IMG/VR virus record: IMGVR_UViG_3300036859_000316
Span: 1-63,715 of that record
Strand: one strand, 5' to 3'
DNA length: 63,715 nucleotides
Origin: a virus
The notes below the pieces were generated by a model. That model was not told the origin of the DNA. It saw only the letters and a list, made by a program, of their open reading frames with translations, and did not search any database. The position numbers were made by a program, and so were the translations under genes. Position 1 is the stretch's first letter; each line of letters begins with the position of its first letter. Of the stretch, positions 29,861-37,404 are shown piece after piece.

Positions 29861-31133
29861 CGTCTCCACCTTCCCGGCGCCGTGGCGCCACTTTTCGTTT
29901 TACGAACTCGGTTCCCTGCGAGTGGCTGACGTGATCCTTGAGCTCGAACGGCTGGCCGTACTCGACCGCGCCCTCGATGCCCTCGCGGATCTTCGGCAGG
30001 TGGCCCTGCTTCAGCGACTCGCGCTCATAGGGCACGTAGACGAGCGCCAGATTGTCACCGATGTAGACCCCGCAGCGCTGCTCGCCCCGATACTCGACGG
30101 TCATCCCGAGCCGCTCGGCCGCTGGCCCGATCCGCTTTTTCAGATCCGAGGCGCGGTCGGCCATGAAGTGCCAGTTGGCGGCGAGGGTCTCGATCCGAGC
30201 CGGGTCGTCGACGTCGGCGAGCTGGGACTCGGGCCGCAGGACGGGAGGCAGCGGACACTCATACTTCGCCGGGCAGCGCTGGCAGTGGTTGCCCGGCTTC
30301 GGCTGCCACTTGCCGGTCTCGATCGACTCGGCGAGACCCCGGAGCTGCGATTCGAGGTCGAGCCGGAAGTTGAGCAGTTGACCTCGGTCGATCACCGCAT
30401 CGCGGTAGCCGAGTCCCTCTTCGTAGAGGTACTGCGGGAAGCGCAGGAAGACCCGGAAGCGCTCGACGCCAGCGCCGAGGTTGACACCGGCGGCGGTCTG
30501 CCCGAAGGCCACCGCCAGCGCGTAGACCTGCGTCTGGAAGTTGCCGCCAAAGCGGGGGTTGCCGTTGTCGTCGAAGCCGCCGGTGGCCCATTCCTCGTCG
30601 GCGCCGGTGCGGGGCATCGCCTTCTGGGTCTTGTAGTCAATGACGTCGAGCATCCAGTGGGCGGGTTGCTCGATCAGGTCGACACGGCAGCGGATCGTCC
30701 ACTCGCCGACTTCGAGGGTTAGCTCCTGCTCGACCCCGATCACGCGGTCGGGCTGAAAGAAGGAACCGACGCACCAGTTGTAGATCATCCCGCGGAGCTG
30801 GTCGCGTTCGTATGCCGGGACCTGAAGATCGAGACGCCGCTCGAACACTTCGTTTAGCCGGTCGAGACCAAGCTCGGGTGGAATCGAGTTCTCGCCGCGC
30901 TCAACGAGCTCACGGGTGAGCTCGGCGACGGCCTCGTGGAAGGCGGTCCCCCGGTCCATCTGATGACTGCCCGCCCCGCCGTGATATTTCGCGTACAAAA
31001 AGGCGGCTCGGCGGCAGACGTCGAACCAGCCAAGGAAGGTCTGCGAGGGCTCGCGGCCGATCTCGACGGCGGCGCGCTCGGCCTCGTCTATCGGCGGCAG
31101 GTCGCGCCAGCCGCCTTGCGGCTCAGTAGTCAT
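29841..31133 (-). CDS. PD-(D/E)XK exonuclease, Cas4/RecB-like
   Basis: 430 residues from ATG at 31133. DRGTAFHEAVAELTREL (helix with the conserved H/E), VDLIEQPAHWMLDVIDYKTQK (D...DYKT active-site core, about 158-177), GGNFQTQVYALAVAFGQ (Q-x-x-x-Y helix), and CQRCPAKYECPLP (three or four Cys, an iron-sulfur knot). This is the RecB/Cas4/AddB nuclease layout, PDDEXK_1. With the RecT-like gene a few kilobases upstream it makes a RecE/RecT-type recombination set. The C-terminal 100 residues are strand-rich and unassigned. Confidence 0.85.
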   Translation of the reverse strand: MTTEPQGGWRDLPPIDEAERAAVEIGREPSQTFLGWFDVCRRAAFLYAKYHGGAGSHQMDRGTAFHEAVAELTRELVERGENSIPPELGLDRLNEVFERRLDLQVPAYERDQLRGMIYNWCVGSFFQPDRVIGVEQELTLEVGEWTIRCRVDLIEQPAHWMLDVIDYKTQKAMPRTGADEEWATGGFDDNGNPRFGGNFQTQVYALAVAFGQTAAGVNLGAGVERFRVFLRFPQYLYEEGLGYRDAVIDRGQLLNFRLDLESQLRGLAESIETGKWQPKPGNHCQRCPAKYECPLPPVLRPESQLADVDDPARIETLAANWHFMADRASDLKKRIGPAAERLGMTVEYRGEQRCGVYIGDNLALVYVPYERESLKQGHLPKIREGIEGAVEYGQPFELKDHVSHSQGTEFVKRKVAPRRREGGDDGRSTD

Positions 31134-31338
31134 AGCCGAACTCGTCGAACAGCACCCTCAACCGCCGCTCGACGTGCGGGTAACTGCGGAAGGCGCGCAC
31201 GGACAGATACCAGCCGAAGCAGATTTGCCACAGTGGCGGGCACGCGGTAACGCGACGATCACCAGCCCACGCGACTAGCAGGATGCCGATCAGGCCAAAC
31301 TGATTGATCCGCTCACGCGGCGAGGTTGGTTGATTCAC
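31123..31338 (-). CDS. Small membrane-like protein beginning VNQPTSP
   Basis: GTG at 31338 is 8 bases after a TAGAAT box; a TTG lies at 31344. 71 residues. INQFGLIGILLVAWAGDRRV and PPLWQICFGWYLSVRAF are short hydrophobic spans. The first residues VNQPTSP match the VSQPTSP frame at 37061. Its stop overlaps the exonuclease start region. Unknown role. Confidence 0.65.
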   Translation of the reverse strand: MNQPTSPRERINQFGLIGILLVAWAGDRRVTACPPLWQICFGWYLSVRAFRSYPHVERRLRVLFDEFGYDY

Positions 31339-31352
31339 AGTCAACGATTCTA
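31328..31352 (-). promoter_or_regulatory. Candidate promoter with the GTGAATCAACC start motif
   Basis: TAGAAT (31352-31347 on the minus strand), then 8 bases, then GTGAATCAACC (31338-31328). GTTGA...TCAAC around it forms an inverted repeat of 5-bp arms. The same string is found at 35053, and near variants at 37061 and 23515. Confidence 0.5.
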
Positions 31353-31353
31353 C

Positions 31354-31806
31354 CTAGTCGGGTCGCCGAATCTTGTCATCGAAGCAGGCGGGGCAGGCGT
31401 CGCCGTGGAAGGCGATCCCGGCGGCCGACACGGCGAAGGGCACGAACTCTTCGCTCGGCTGATCGCATAGGTCGCAGCGGCCGTCGTCGACCTCGGGGCC
31501 CATCCGGGCGATCACTGACGGGACGCACCGGGCGCAGGTGGCAAGTCCGGGTCCGAGGAGCACGAGGATCGGCATCGGACTCAGGTCGCCGCGCAGAACG
31601 CCGGGAACGTGCGGGCAGACGTTGTCGCCGACCCGGCGCGCGGCTGCTTGCATCAGCGCTGCGGCCAGCAGCCGTCCCGCCTCGCCCTCTACCTTGTGCT
31701 CGTGCCTGACGGCCGACACCGCCCCGAAGAGCGCGCGCTTCAACTCCCTGACGTCGCGCTCGGCGGCGTCGCGCTGATCCTCTTGCCACGGCTCAGCGGG
31801 GATCAC
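31354..31806 (-). CDS. Cysteine/histidine-rich hypothetical protein
   Basis: GTG at 31806, GTGA overlap; 150 residues. RELKRALFGAVSAVRHEHKVEGEAGRLLAAALMQAAARR helix; CARC (about 112), CDLC (about 131), and GDACPACFDDK at the end give three knuckles. Zinc-binding likely. Unknown family. Confidence 0.65.
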   Translation of the reverse strand: MIPAEPWQEDQRDAAERDVRELKRALFGAVSAVRHEHKVEGEAGRLLAAALMQAAARRVGDNVCPHVPGVLRGDLSPMPILVLLGPGLATCARCVPSVIARMGPEVDDGRCDLCDQPSEEFVPFAVSAAGIAFHGDACPACFDDKIRRPD

Positions 31807-32060
31807 TTCCAAAACTCCCACCACTTGCGCTCAGCTAGACGCTGCGCCTGCTCGACCATGGAAGCCTCGGCCTCGCGCCCGAGGCGCTCGACCGTGATCT
31901 CACACAGCGCGGTGATAAGCCGCTCCCCCTGCTCGGGCGTGGCGATCCCAGACCTGACGAGACCATCGCGAAGCTCGAAGGCCAGCGGAGTCAGGAGCGC
32001 GCGGCGGGCCTCGTCGCGGCGGGCCTCGTCAATCGTCGGGCGCTCGGGCTCAGCGGGCAT
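31803..32060 (-). CDS. Hypothetical helical protein
   Basis: ATG at 32060; 85 residues; IDEARRDEARRALLTPLAFELRDGLVRSGIATPEQGERLITALCEITVERLG, then ERKWWEFWK. All-helical. Unknown. Confidence 0.6.
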   Translation of the reverse strand: MPAEPERPTIDEARRDEARRALLTPLAFELRDGLVRSGIATPEQGERLITALCEITVERLGREAEASMVEQAQRLAERKWWEFWK

Positions 32061-32232
32061 CGTGGCGCTCTTCCAGCTCGTCGAGGTAGACCGGCTCTTC
32101 GTCGCCGGCGCCCCAGTTCAGCGGCGTGCCGCAGCCGGGGCACTCTTCGGGCGGATCCTCGCCGGTGGCCCAGAGCACGAGCTCGGCGCAGTCGGGATCC
32201 GGGCAGCGCATCTCTTGGCCGGCGTAGCTCAC
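32050..32232 (-). CDS. Zinc-ribbon protein
   Basis: GTG at 32232, GTGA overlap; 60 residues. CPDPDCAELVLWATGEDPPEECPGCGTPL: two cysteine pairs (CPDPDC, CPGC) about 17 apart. Likely zinc ribbon; acidic tail. Confidence 0.65.
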   Translation of the reverse strand: MSYAGQEMRCPDPDCAELVLWATGEDPPEECPGCGTPLNWGAGDEEPVYLDELEERHDAR

Positions 32233-32441
32233 AGCGACCGCCGTAACCTCAGCCACCACCAACTCAAACGACTGTGGTGGCGGAAGCAGACGCCACCGTC
32301 GATCCTCTGCACTGAGACGTCATGGGCCGTGAAGCTGGCGCGGGGCTGCTCCCAACCCAGCCAGATCGTCTCCCCGGCCTTCACCGTGAAGGGCGGGTCG
32401 AGCCGCTCCATGCGGGGGAGGGTCGGATGGTCCGATCTCAC
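32229..32441 (-). CDS. Small beta-rich hypothetical protein
   Basis: 70 residues from 32441. VKAGETIWLGWEQPRASFTAHDVSVQRIDGGVCFRHHSRLSWWWLRLRRSL. Beta strands, aromatic-rich C-terminus. Unknown. Confidence 0.6.
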   Translation of the reverse strand: MRSDHPTLPRMERLDPPFTVKAGETIWLGWEQPRASFTAHDVSVQRIDGGVCFRHHSRLSWWWLRLRRSL

Positions 32442-33124
32442 GCGACCACCGCCTCGATCCTCAGCCAGCGCTGGCCGTTGAGCACTCCGCGCCGTAGCTC
32501 CGTCGCCTCAAGCCCGCGCTCGCGGCACAGGCGCTGTATCGAGCGCCGAGAGTGACTGACGACCTCGGGGGCGCCGCCCTCGTGCGAGCGACCTCGCCAC
32601 TCGTCCCCCTGGTAGTCGCCGGCGACGATCGCGCCGGGCCGAGTCAGCAAGCCAGCCGGGTAGTAGGACGCGAGGAACTTCGCGCCCGGCGCCGCCGTGT
32701 CCTTGAAGCTGTCGAGCATCGCCCCGATCTGCCGCTTGGAGGCGTGCGTCCAGACCGAGCGCGCTAGGACGAAGTCGAAGGGTTCGCGCCACACCGAGAA
32801 GTCCCAGGAGTCGTTGCCGTCCCAGCGCGGGCGCTTCGTTTGGGCAAGCCCCGGCTCAAGGATGTGCTCGCGCCCCAGCCGCGCCAGCTCTCGGTCGGGC
32901 TCGATGCAGCAGTAGCAGCCGGGGTCGAGAAAGTGGATCAGCCAGTAGCCGCCCCGCAGGCAGCCGCAGCCGACGTCGAGCACCCGTGAGTCGGGACGCA
33001 GCCCCTCCCGCAGCAGGGTCACGAGCTGCAACCGCCCCACCGCCTCGAAGTCCTTGGCCGGGCCACCGATGAACGTACCCCCAGCCGCGAGGGCCGTGGC
33101 TCGCTCCTGAAGGGCCGAGCTCAT
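32438..33124 (-). CDS. Class I SAM-dependent methyltransferase
   Basis: ATG at 33124, ATGA overlap; 228 residues. VLDVGCGCLRGGYWLIHFLDPGCYCCIEPDRELARL (about 47-82) is motif I with the acidic strand 2; LARSVWTHASKRQIGAMLDSF, GAKFLASYYPA follow. Pattern resembles phage small-molecule or sugar/protein methyltransferases (D-V-G-C-G-x-L-R-x-G). No DNA-methylase PPY/PCQ. Target unknown; could decorate a glycan. Confidence 0.8.
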   Translation of the reverse strand: MSSALQERATALAAGGTFIGGPAKDFEAVGRLQLVTLLREGLRPDSRVLDVGCGCLRGGYWLIHFLDPGCYCCIEPDRELARLGREHILEPGLAQTKRPRWDGNDSWDFSVWREPFDFVLARSVWTHASKRQIGAMLDSFKDTAAPGAKFLASYYPAGLLTRPGAIVAGDYQGDEWRGRSHEGGAPEVVSHSRRSIQRLCRERGLEATELRRGVLNGQRWLRIEAVVA

Positions 33125-33333
33125 ACGATCCTCGCCAAGTGGGCCAGCGCCTTGCGGCACGCCTCTTCGAGTGTCGGCGCCCGGAACTCTTCGTCTTCGA
33201 GCGAGCGCGGGTGGACACAAAACTGGTTCTCACCGTCGTACCCGTCGATCGTGTGGACGGTGGCGTCGCAGCCCGACAGGTCGCGCATCCGTAGCAGGGC
33301 GGCGGCGGCGTCGGTCGGGGTCGTGCCGCTCAC
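33121..33333 (-). CDS. Small hypothetical protein
   Basis: GTG at 33333, GTGA overlap; 70 residues: TDAAAALLRMRDLSGCDATVHTIDGYDGENQFCVHPRSLEDEEFRAPTLEEACRKALAHL. Mixed alpha/beta; two spaced Cys. Unknown. Confidence 0.6.
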   Translation of the reverse strand: MSGTTPTDAAAALLRMRDLSGCDATVHTIDGYDGENQFCVHPRSLEDEEFRAPTLEEACRKALAHLARIV

Positions 33334-33725
33334 GGCGTCCACTCCGTCTCGAAGCCCTCGGAGGGATCGGCGGGGACGCCACTCCCAACGCCCCCGCCGT
33401 CCTTCTCTCCCCCGTAAGCCTTCGGCCATAGCCGCTTAAGTAGCTCATCGCGGCGGTCGCTGAGAGCGTCGATCGGCTGGCCGAGGGTGGCGCGGACGAT
33501 CTCATCGCGGAACGCTTCCTGTCGCCGCACAAGCGCCGGGATCCGCTTCTCGATCTCGCGCAACTCTTCGAGGTCGGCGAGCCGTTCGAGGGCATGGTCC
33601 GCCGGGACGTGCGGCGAGAGCTCATGCGTACACCGAGGGCATGGCTGCGGTTCGGGAGCCCACGGATAGCCGCAGTCGTCGTTCATGCAGACATAGATCG
33701 TGGCCTCCGCGGCCGCCTCAGCCAT
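33330..33725 (-). CDS. Zinc-ribbon protein with helical C-terminus
   Basis: 131 residues from 33725. CMNDDCGYPWAPEPQPCPRC is a zinc ribbon; helix LADLEELREIEKRIPALVRRQEAFRDEI, then a flexible Gly/Pro tail. 8-bp overlap with recT. Partner unknown. Confidence 0.65.
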   Translation of the reverse strand: MAEAAAEATIYVCMNDDCGYPWAPEPQPCPRCTHELSPHVPADHALERLADLEELREIEKRIPALVRRQEAFRDEIVRATLGQPIDALSDRRDELLKRLWPKAYGGEKDGGGVGSGVPADPSEGFETEWTP

Positions 33726-34878
33726 CGGGCGTCCCCCTGCCCTCGGCGGTCAGCTTCGCCTCGGCCTTCTCGACCCGATCGAGATCCTCGCGGACGATCC
33801 CGAGCGCCTCGCGCCGGTTCATAACCCGGGCGATCTTGCGCTCGGTCTCGGCGGCGGTGTCCTCGCTGATCGCTTTGATCCCTTCGAGGCCCTCGTTGAT
33901 CTCGCCCTCGACGTCGCGCAGGTCGACCACCTGCTCGACCACGCCAACGAGCCGCTCGTGCGAGTGCTCGGCGTCGCGGACCAGCTTGTTGAACTGCCCC
34001 GGCGGCAGGAGCCCGGGGTTGAGCTCGCGCAACTGGTCATACGCCGCCTTAGCGTCCTTGCGCAGCTTCTCGGCCTTCTCGTCGGTGAGGGGCTGCGCCC
34101 GGTCTCCGAGCGCCGTGGTGAGCGCCGGCGTGTCCTCGTCGAGATTCAGCTCTTCGGTCGTGTAGACCGGGGTGCCGGTCGTGATATCGGGACAGTGGAC
34201 CCGGACCCCCTCGGCGAGCGCGCGCCAGTAGAGCATATCCCGGGGGTACTGCTTCCAGTTCTTCTTGTTGGTCAGGCTGGCACGCTCGGCGTCGGCCATC
34301 GTGAAGGTAATGTCGGGGTGGAGCTGGTGGTCTTCGGTCACTTGCCCCGGCCACGGCGCCCCGGCCTCGAAGAATCGCAACGAGCACTGCTGGTCGTCGC
34401 GGTCGAGGATCTCAAAGCGGTACTTCGGCGAGGCCTTGAGGATCCCGGCAAGCAGCCGACCGCGCAGCGCGATCGAGGGCCCGTCGCCGGTGTCGATTAT
34501 GTCGACGCCCATGATCGCCGCCGTCGGGCTGATCCCTAGGTCCATGCCGACCATGACCTTCACCGCCGCCTTCGCCGGGTCGTTGGCCGTCTTGAAGAAG
34601 CCCGAGCGGGCGAGGACGTGGCCGAGCTCGACCGCGGCCCGGTAGTCCCGTCTCGCTGGCGCGAGTCCCATCTCGTGCTCGACGTGGCGCACGAGGGCCC
34701 GCTCTTCGTGGTCGGCTCGCGGTGCATCTACCCGAGGGAGACGAGACCAACCTACGTGGTCGGGGACAACCTCGCCGCCGACGGCCTGGGCGCTGGTGGG
34801 TTCCTCGCTGGGGTCGGGTGGGCTGGCGTCCTGGTCTGGAAGATCAGGCGGTGCGGTCGGTCGGTCGGTCTCGGTCAT
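33718..34878 (-). CDS. recT: RecT-like single-strand annealing protein
   Basis: ATG at 34878, ATGA overlap; 386 residues. Conserved RecT/Redbeta-type segments: ELGHVLARSGFF, AAVKVMVGMDLGISPTAAIMGVDIID (phage RecT start), GPSIALRGRLLAGILKASPKYRFEIL, then DITFTMADAERASLTN and WKQYPRDMLYWRALAEGVRVHCPDI, with PVYTTEEL. The rest is a long charged coiled coil. It anneals complementary ssDNA; with the nearby exonuclease it would allow single-strand annealing recombination. The first 70 residues are disordered. Confidence 0.85.
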   Translation of the reverse strand: MTETDRPTAPPDLPDQDASPPDPSEEPTSAQAVGGEVVPDHVGWSRLPRVDAPRADHEERALVRHVEHEMGLAPARRDYRAAVELGHVLARSGFFKTANDPAKAAVKVMVGMDLGISPTAAIMGVDIIDTGDGPSIALRGRLLAGILKASPKYRFEILDRDDQQCSLRFFEAGAPWPGQVTEDHQLHPDITFTMADAERASLTNKKNWKQYPRDMLYWRALAEGVRVHCPDITTGTPVYTTEELNLDEDTPALTTALGDRAQPLTDEKAEKLRKDAKAAYDQLRELNPGLLPPGQFNKLVRDAEHSHERLVGVVEQVVDLRDVEGEINEGLEGIKAISEDTAAETERKIARVMNRREALGIVREDLDRVEKAEAKLTAEGRGTPDG

Positions 34879-35033
34879 GCGCTTCCCTTCCGTTCGGTGG
34901 CGGTCGCCGTATGCGGCCGCCCGTTTCGCCTCGCCATCGCCTCAGCCTCCGCAGCTTGCAGCGCGCGGACGATCCGGCGCCGCTCGGCACGTCGGCCGGT
35001 GTAGCGGCCGATCAGGAAGCTAGTCAGGCCCAT
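34875..35033 (-). CDS. Small basic protein
   Basis: ATG at 35033; 52 residues, MGLTSFLIGRYTGRRAERRRIVRALQAAEAEAMARRNGR... Begins inside a 9-codon GTG leader that ends at 35024. ATGA overlap with recT. Unknown. Confidence 0.6.
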   Translation of the reverse strand: MGLTSFLIGRYTGRRAERRRIVRALQAAEAEAMARRNGRPHTATATERKGSA

Positions 35034-35066
35034 AGCGAGGGAGGTTGATTCACGGTCAACATGGTA
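35024..35066 (-). promoter_or_regulatory. GTGAATCAACC promoter-leader with 9-codon open frame
   Basis: TACCAT (35066-35061 on the minus strand) then 7 bases, then GTGAATCAACC (35053-35043). GTTGA...TCAAC arms surround the start. The GTG frame, VNQPPSLWA, stops at 35024, overlapping the ATG at 35033, so a leader peptide and re-initiation are possible. Confidence 0.45.
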
Positions 35067-35085
35067 CTCAGATCGGCGGCGGCGC

Positions 35086-35388
35086 TCACAGGTCGTGCCG
35101 CCCCGTGTAGAGCCCCAGGATCGCCTCGAAGCGGGGGACTACCTCGGTCCGTTTCAACTTCGGCTGCGCCTCGCCATCGTGAAAGCAGCTCGTCGCGCGA
35201 TCGTCACCCGCTACGTGGTGCCCTCCGGGTCCTCGGTATTGCTTGCCGCAGATCGGGCAGTGCCATACATACCATCGGTGCCCCTCTGGCGGCTCGTACT
35301 CGGCCGGACTCGGCGGGTCCTCGGGCTCGGCATCGGCGGCCGCGAAGTGGGCGGCGCCCTCTAGGTCGGTGCTCTCGCGGTCACGCAT
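35086..35388 (-). CDS. Zinc-ribbon protein
   Basis: ATG at 35388 (ATGA overlap); 100 residues. CPICGKQYRGPGGHHVAGDDRATSC: CxxC, two His and a Cys, a zinc-like site, preceded by an acidic Pro-rich segment (PEDPPSPAEYEPPEGHRWYVWH). Unknown. Confidence 0.65.
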   Translation of the reverse strand: MRDRESTDLEGAAHFAAADAEPEDPPSPAEYEPPEGHRWYVWHCPICGKQYRGPGGHHVAGDDRATSCFHDGEAQPKLKRTEVVPRFEAILGLYTGRHDL

Positions 35389-35465
35389 CAGTAGCCGACC
35401 TTCCGCAGCAGCCAGTCGACCAGCCGGTCCCACCATGAGCGGTGATCCTTTGGCTTCTCGGTCAC
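35388..35465 (-). CDS. 25-residue coupled peptide
   Basis: GTG at 35465 overlaps the previous stop as GTGA and its TGA is shared with the next ATG. VTEKPKDHRSWWDRLVDWLLRKVGY: amphipathic helix with basic face. Translation is likely from the tight junctions; role unknown. Confidence 0.5.
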   Translation of the reverse strand: MTEKPKDHRSWWDRLVDWLLRKVGY

Positions 35466-35662
35466 GGCGTCCGCCCCCTCGCGTCCTCCCACTCGGGGCC
35501 GCGGGGCGGGGTGCCGGTGGGCTCGTCGGGCTCTTCGATGACGTCGTCCTCACAAGGGATCCGAAGCGGCGAGCCGCACACCTTGCACCGTTCGAGCGCC
35601 TCGACGCCGTATTTCATTTCCCCGTAGAGCTCGCAGTCGGGGTTGCCGCAGTCTCCATACAT
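35462..35662 (-). CDS. Zinc-ribbon protein
   Basis: 66 residues from 35662. CGNPDCELYGEMKYGVEALERCKVCGSPLRIPC has CGNPDC and CKVC about 15 apart; acidic tail. Likely zinc ribbon. Confidence 0.65.
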   Translation of the reverse strand: MYGDCGNPDCELYGEMKYGVEALERCKVCGSPLRIPCEDDVIEEPDEPTGTPPRGPEWEDARGRTP

Positions 35663-36165
35663 CAGTCGATCGCCTCCGCGATCTTCTCGACCTCGCTCTC
35701 GGAGATTCGGATCGACAGGTCGCCGGCGCGGGGACCGATCCGCGCTTCGTCGGGGTCGATCTTGTAGTGCGAGGCGAGATCGTTGACGATCGCCTCGCCG
35801 ACGCGCTCGGCTCGGTTGTTGCGCTCTTCGAGATCGAGCTCGGCCGCGCGGTGTTCCTCGATCTCCCGCGCGATCTCCGACCAGGGGCCGAGCACGAAGC
35901 GCGACTCGATCACCCGGCGATCGCCGACCTCGACCTTCGTCCCGCGCCAGCCTCGGTCGTCATACGCTTCGAGCGCCTCGACTTCGACCGCTCGCACCGG
36001 GCGCTTCGTCCGGTAGCTGCTGCCGCCCCGGCGCAACGCCGTCGCCTTCGTCGAGACGACACGCACCCTGCGGATTCTCGCGATCCGATCGCGAGGCCGT
36101 GAGGGTATGTAGTTGCCGAGCACCGCGCCGTACTCGGCGCCCTCGGTGATCTCGGTGATTCTCAT
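35662..36165 (-). CDS. Hypothetical protein
   Basis: ATG at 36165; 167 residues. Beta segments (GAVLGNYIPSRPRDRIARIRRVRVVSTKATAL), a middle strand-rich part and a coiled-coil (SEIAREIEEHRAAELDLEERNNRAERVGEAIVND), ending ISESEVEKIAEAID. Unknown family. 4-bp overlap. Confidence 0.65.
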   Translation of the reverse strand: MRITEITEGAEYGAVLGNYIPSRPRDRIARIRRVRVVSTKATALRRGGSSYRTKRPVRAVEVEALEAYDDRGWRGTKVEVGDRRVIESRFVLGPWSEIAREIEEHRAAELDLEERNNRAERVGEAIVNDLASHYKIDPDEARIGPRAGDLSIRISESEVEKIAEAID

Positions 36166-36377
36166 CGGCTCCCCCTCGTTAGCTCGATCGCCGCCGCTTC
36201 GGCGAGGGTCTTTGTCTCAAGGTGGGACAGAAGCCGCCAGCCGCCGACCGGCAGCACGACGCGGGCCTCGATCCGGGCCCCGCGCCGGCGAGCGTCGGCG
36301 ACGCGGCGGGCGGCCTCGACCAGCGGCAGGCCGGTGCCCTGCTGGGTCTGCCCGTCGACGATCACGGTGTAGTTCAT
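36162..36377 (-). CDS. Small hypothetical protein
   Basis: ATG at 36377 (ATGA overlap with the winged-helix gene); 71 residues: YTVIVDGQTQQGTGLPLVEAARRVADARRRGARIEARVVLPVGGWRLLSHLETKTLAEAAAIEL. Beta/alpha. Unknown. GTG at 36383 is an alternative. Confidence 0.6.
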   Translation of the reverse strand: MNYTVIVDGQTQQGTGLPLVEAARRVADARRRGARIEARVVLPVGGWRLLSHLETKTLAEAAAIELTRGSR

Positions 36378-36625
36378 TCGCACGCCTCGCAGTAGCGCCA
36401 GTCAAGATGATGGAGCGGCCACCCTTGGTCGTCATACTCATCGCGGACCAGTTCGTTTCGGTAGACGGCGCTGTCGGCCTTGCCGCGAGCGTTACCCGTC
36501 GAGATGTCGAGCGCCTCGGCGATCTCGGACACGCTCATGACGCCGCGCTCGCGGACCAGCTCAATCACCTGCTCGACCGTGGCGCGGGTGTGCAGCTTGC
36601 GGCCTCTGGCGTAGGTCTCTCTCAT
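36374..36625 (-). CDS. Winged helix-turn-helix regulator
   Basis: ATG at 36625; 83 residues. ATVEQVIELVRERGVMSVSEIAEALDISTGNARGKADSAVYRNELVRDEYD: helices with the phrase S-V-S-E-I-A-E-A-L-D-I-S-T-x-N-A, a winged-helix DNA-binding domain. C-terminal Cys pair (CEACE). Probably a transcription regulator; ATGA overlap with the XRE gene. Confidence 0.7.
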   Translation of the reverse strand: MRETYARGRKLHTRATVEQVIELVRERGVMSVSEIAEALDISTGNARGKADSAVYRNELVRDEYDDQGWPLHHLDWRYCEACE

Positions 36626-36834
36626 GGTCCGCCTCGGTTATCGCCGAGCTCGTCGGGACGAATCCCGAGAACGTCGGCGATCTGCTTGCGGCGCTCGTCG
36701 GTCAGCCGGCGGTTGCCGGCGCGCCATAGCGAGACCATCTGCTTCGAGACGCCGACCTGCTCGGCAAGCCACCAGTTGCCACGGCCCTGCTCGCGCATGA
36801 TCCGGTCGAGCTCGGTGCGGGGTGTAGGAGTCAC
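36622..36834 (-). CDS. XRE-family helix-turn-helix regulator
   Basis: ATG at 36834; 70 residues. LDRIMREQGRGNWWLAEQVGVSKQMVSLWRAGNRRLTDERRKQIADVLGI is a complete Cro/C1-type HTH of five helices. Small, no dimerisation or protease domain, so Cro-like. Would repress or fine-tune early transcription, maybe at operator palindromes found in this genome. Confidence 0.85.
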   Translation of the reverse strand: MTPTPRTELDRIMREQGRGNWWLAEQVGVSKQMVSLWRAGNRRLTDERRKQIADVLGIRPDELGDNRGGP

Positions 36835-37028
36835 GCCTCGCGCAAGGTGACGCGGGACGCGCCCTCAAGCTCGGTCGTGTATTCCGAGCCATCGGATCGC
36901 TCGACGCGGATCTTGACCATGTTCCCGTCGAAGAGCTCAACCTGCTCAACGGTATGGATCAGGTCGTCGTGCGAGTCGATCTCGTCGCCGACCATAAGCT
37001 CCTCGGCGAACACTTGCGTCTGATTCAT
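36831..37028 (-). CDS. Small beta-rich protein after a leaderless-type promoter
   Basis: ATG at 37028 after GGAAGGGG; 65 residues. The frame opens earlier at GTG 37061 (VSQPTSPEGAT), 7 bases after TATACT. AEELMVGDEIDSHDDLIHTVEQVELFDGNMVKIRVERSDGSEYTTELEGASRVTL: beta barrel-like. Unknown. First gene before the XRE regulator. Confidence 0.65.
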   Translation of the reverse strand: MNQTQVFAEELMVGDEIDSHDDLIHTVEQVELFDGNMVKIRVERSDGSEYTTELEGASRVTLREA

Positions 37029-37050
37029 GGTGGCCCCTTCCGGGCTAGTG

Positions 37051-37074
37051 GGTTGACTCACGACTACAAGTATA
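37051..37074 (-). promoter_or_regulatory. Candidate promoter with TATACT and GTGAGTCAACC
   Basis: TATACT (37074-37069 on the minus strand), 7 bases, then GTGAGTCAACC (37061-37051). The upstream TTGACA lies 28 bases from the -10, too far for a normal -35. The best -10 in the early region; near variants occur at 31347, 35061 and 23525. Confidence 0.55.
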
Positions 37075-37104
37075 GGGAACCGGGGCGCCGCGTGTAGTCC
37101 GGTG

Positions 37105-37404
37105 TCAACCGGGGCGGTGCGGTGAAGGGGTGCGGCCGGTTGCTTGGCGGACCCCCTCCCAGAAACGCTCGGAGCGATCCGGCCAGTCGGCGGGGACGGT
37201 GATCGTCAGCTCGGGCCCGATCACGGTTCTCAGGCGGCCGTCACGTAGCCGCCGACAGCCCGCAGGAAGCGTTGACAACGGTTTCGCCTGCTCGCGTTGA
37301 GCCCAGGCCGCATGGCGGCACTTGGCGTTGCAGAAGAGCTTGTTGCGCCGCTCCCCTTCGAGGCTTGCGCCGCAGTATCCACACGTCCGGTCGGGTTGAT
37401 CCAC
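37105..37404 (-). CDS. Zinc-ribbon protein
   Basis: ATG at 37404; 99 residues. CGYCGASLEGERRNKLFCNAKCRHAAW: two CxxC-type pairs, the FYVE/treble-clef-like pattern CxxC...CxxxC; then a beta segment GRLRTVIGPELTITVPADWP. Related proteins are small phage zinc proteins of unknown job. The dispersed repeat core lies within it (37270-37280). Confidence 0.65.
   Translation of the reverse strand: MDQPDRTCGYCGASLEGERRNKLFCNAKCRHAAWAQREQAKPLSTLPAGCRRLRDGRLRTVIGPELTITVPADWPDRSERFWEGVRQATGRTPSPHRPG
37261..37281. repeat. Copy of dispersed repeat around CGTTGACAACG
   Basis: Matches 58703-58723 in 20 of 21 bases; the 11-bp palindromic core is also in the 21-bp palindrome at 24416. Inside the zinc-ribbon gene. 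Confidence 0.55.

Noticed and set aside
29625-30722. Plus-strand 365-codon frame opposite the exonuclease
   Set aside because: Overlaps the complete PD-(D/E)XK gene on the other strand and lacks any recognisable motif.
35033-35053. Leader frame VNQPPSLWA as a real peptide gene
   Set aside because: Nine codons are not enough to claim a product; kept only as a possible regulatory leader.
37083-37115. TTGACA upstream of the 37069 TATACT as a -35 box
   Set aside because: Spacing is 28 bases, too long for a sigma-70 type promoter.
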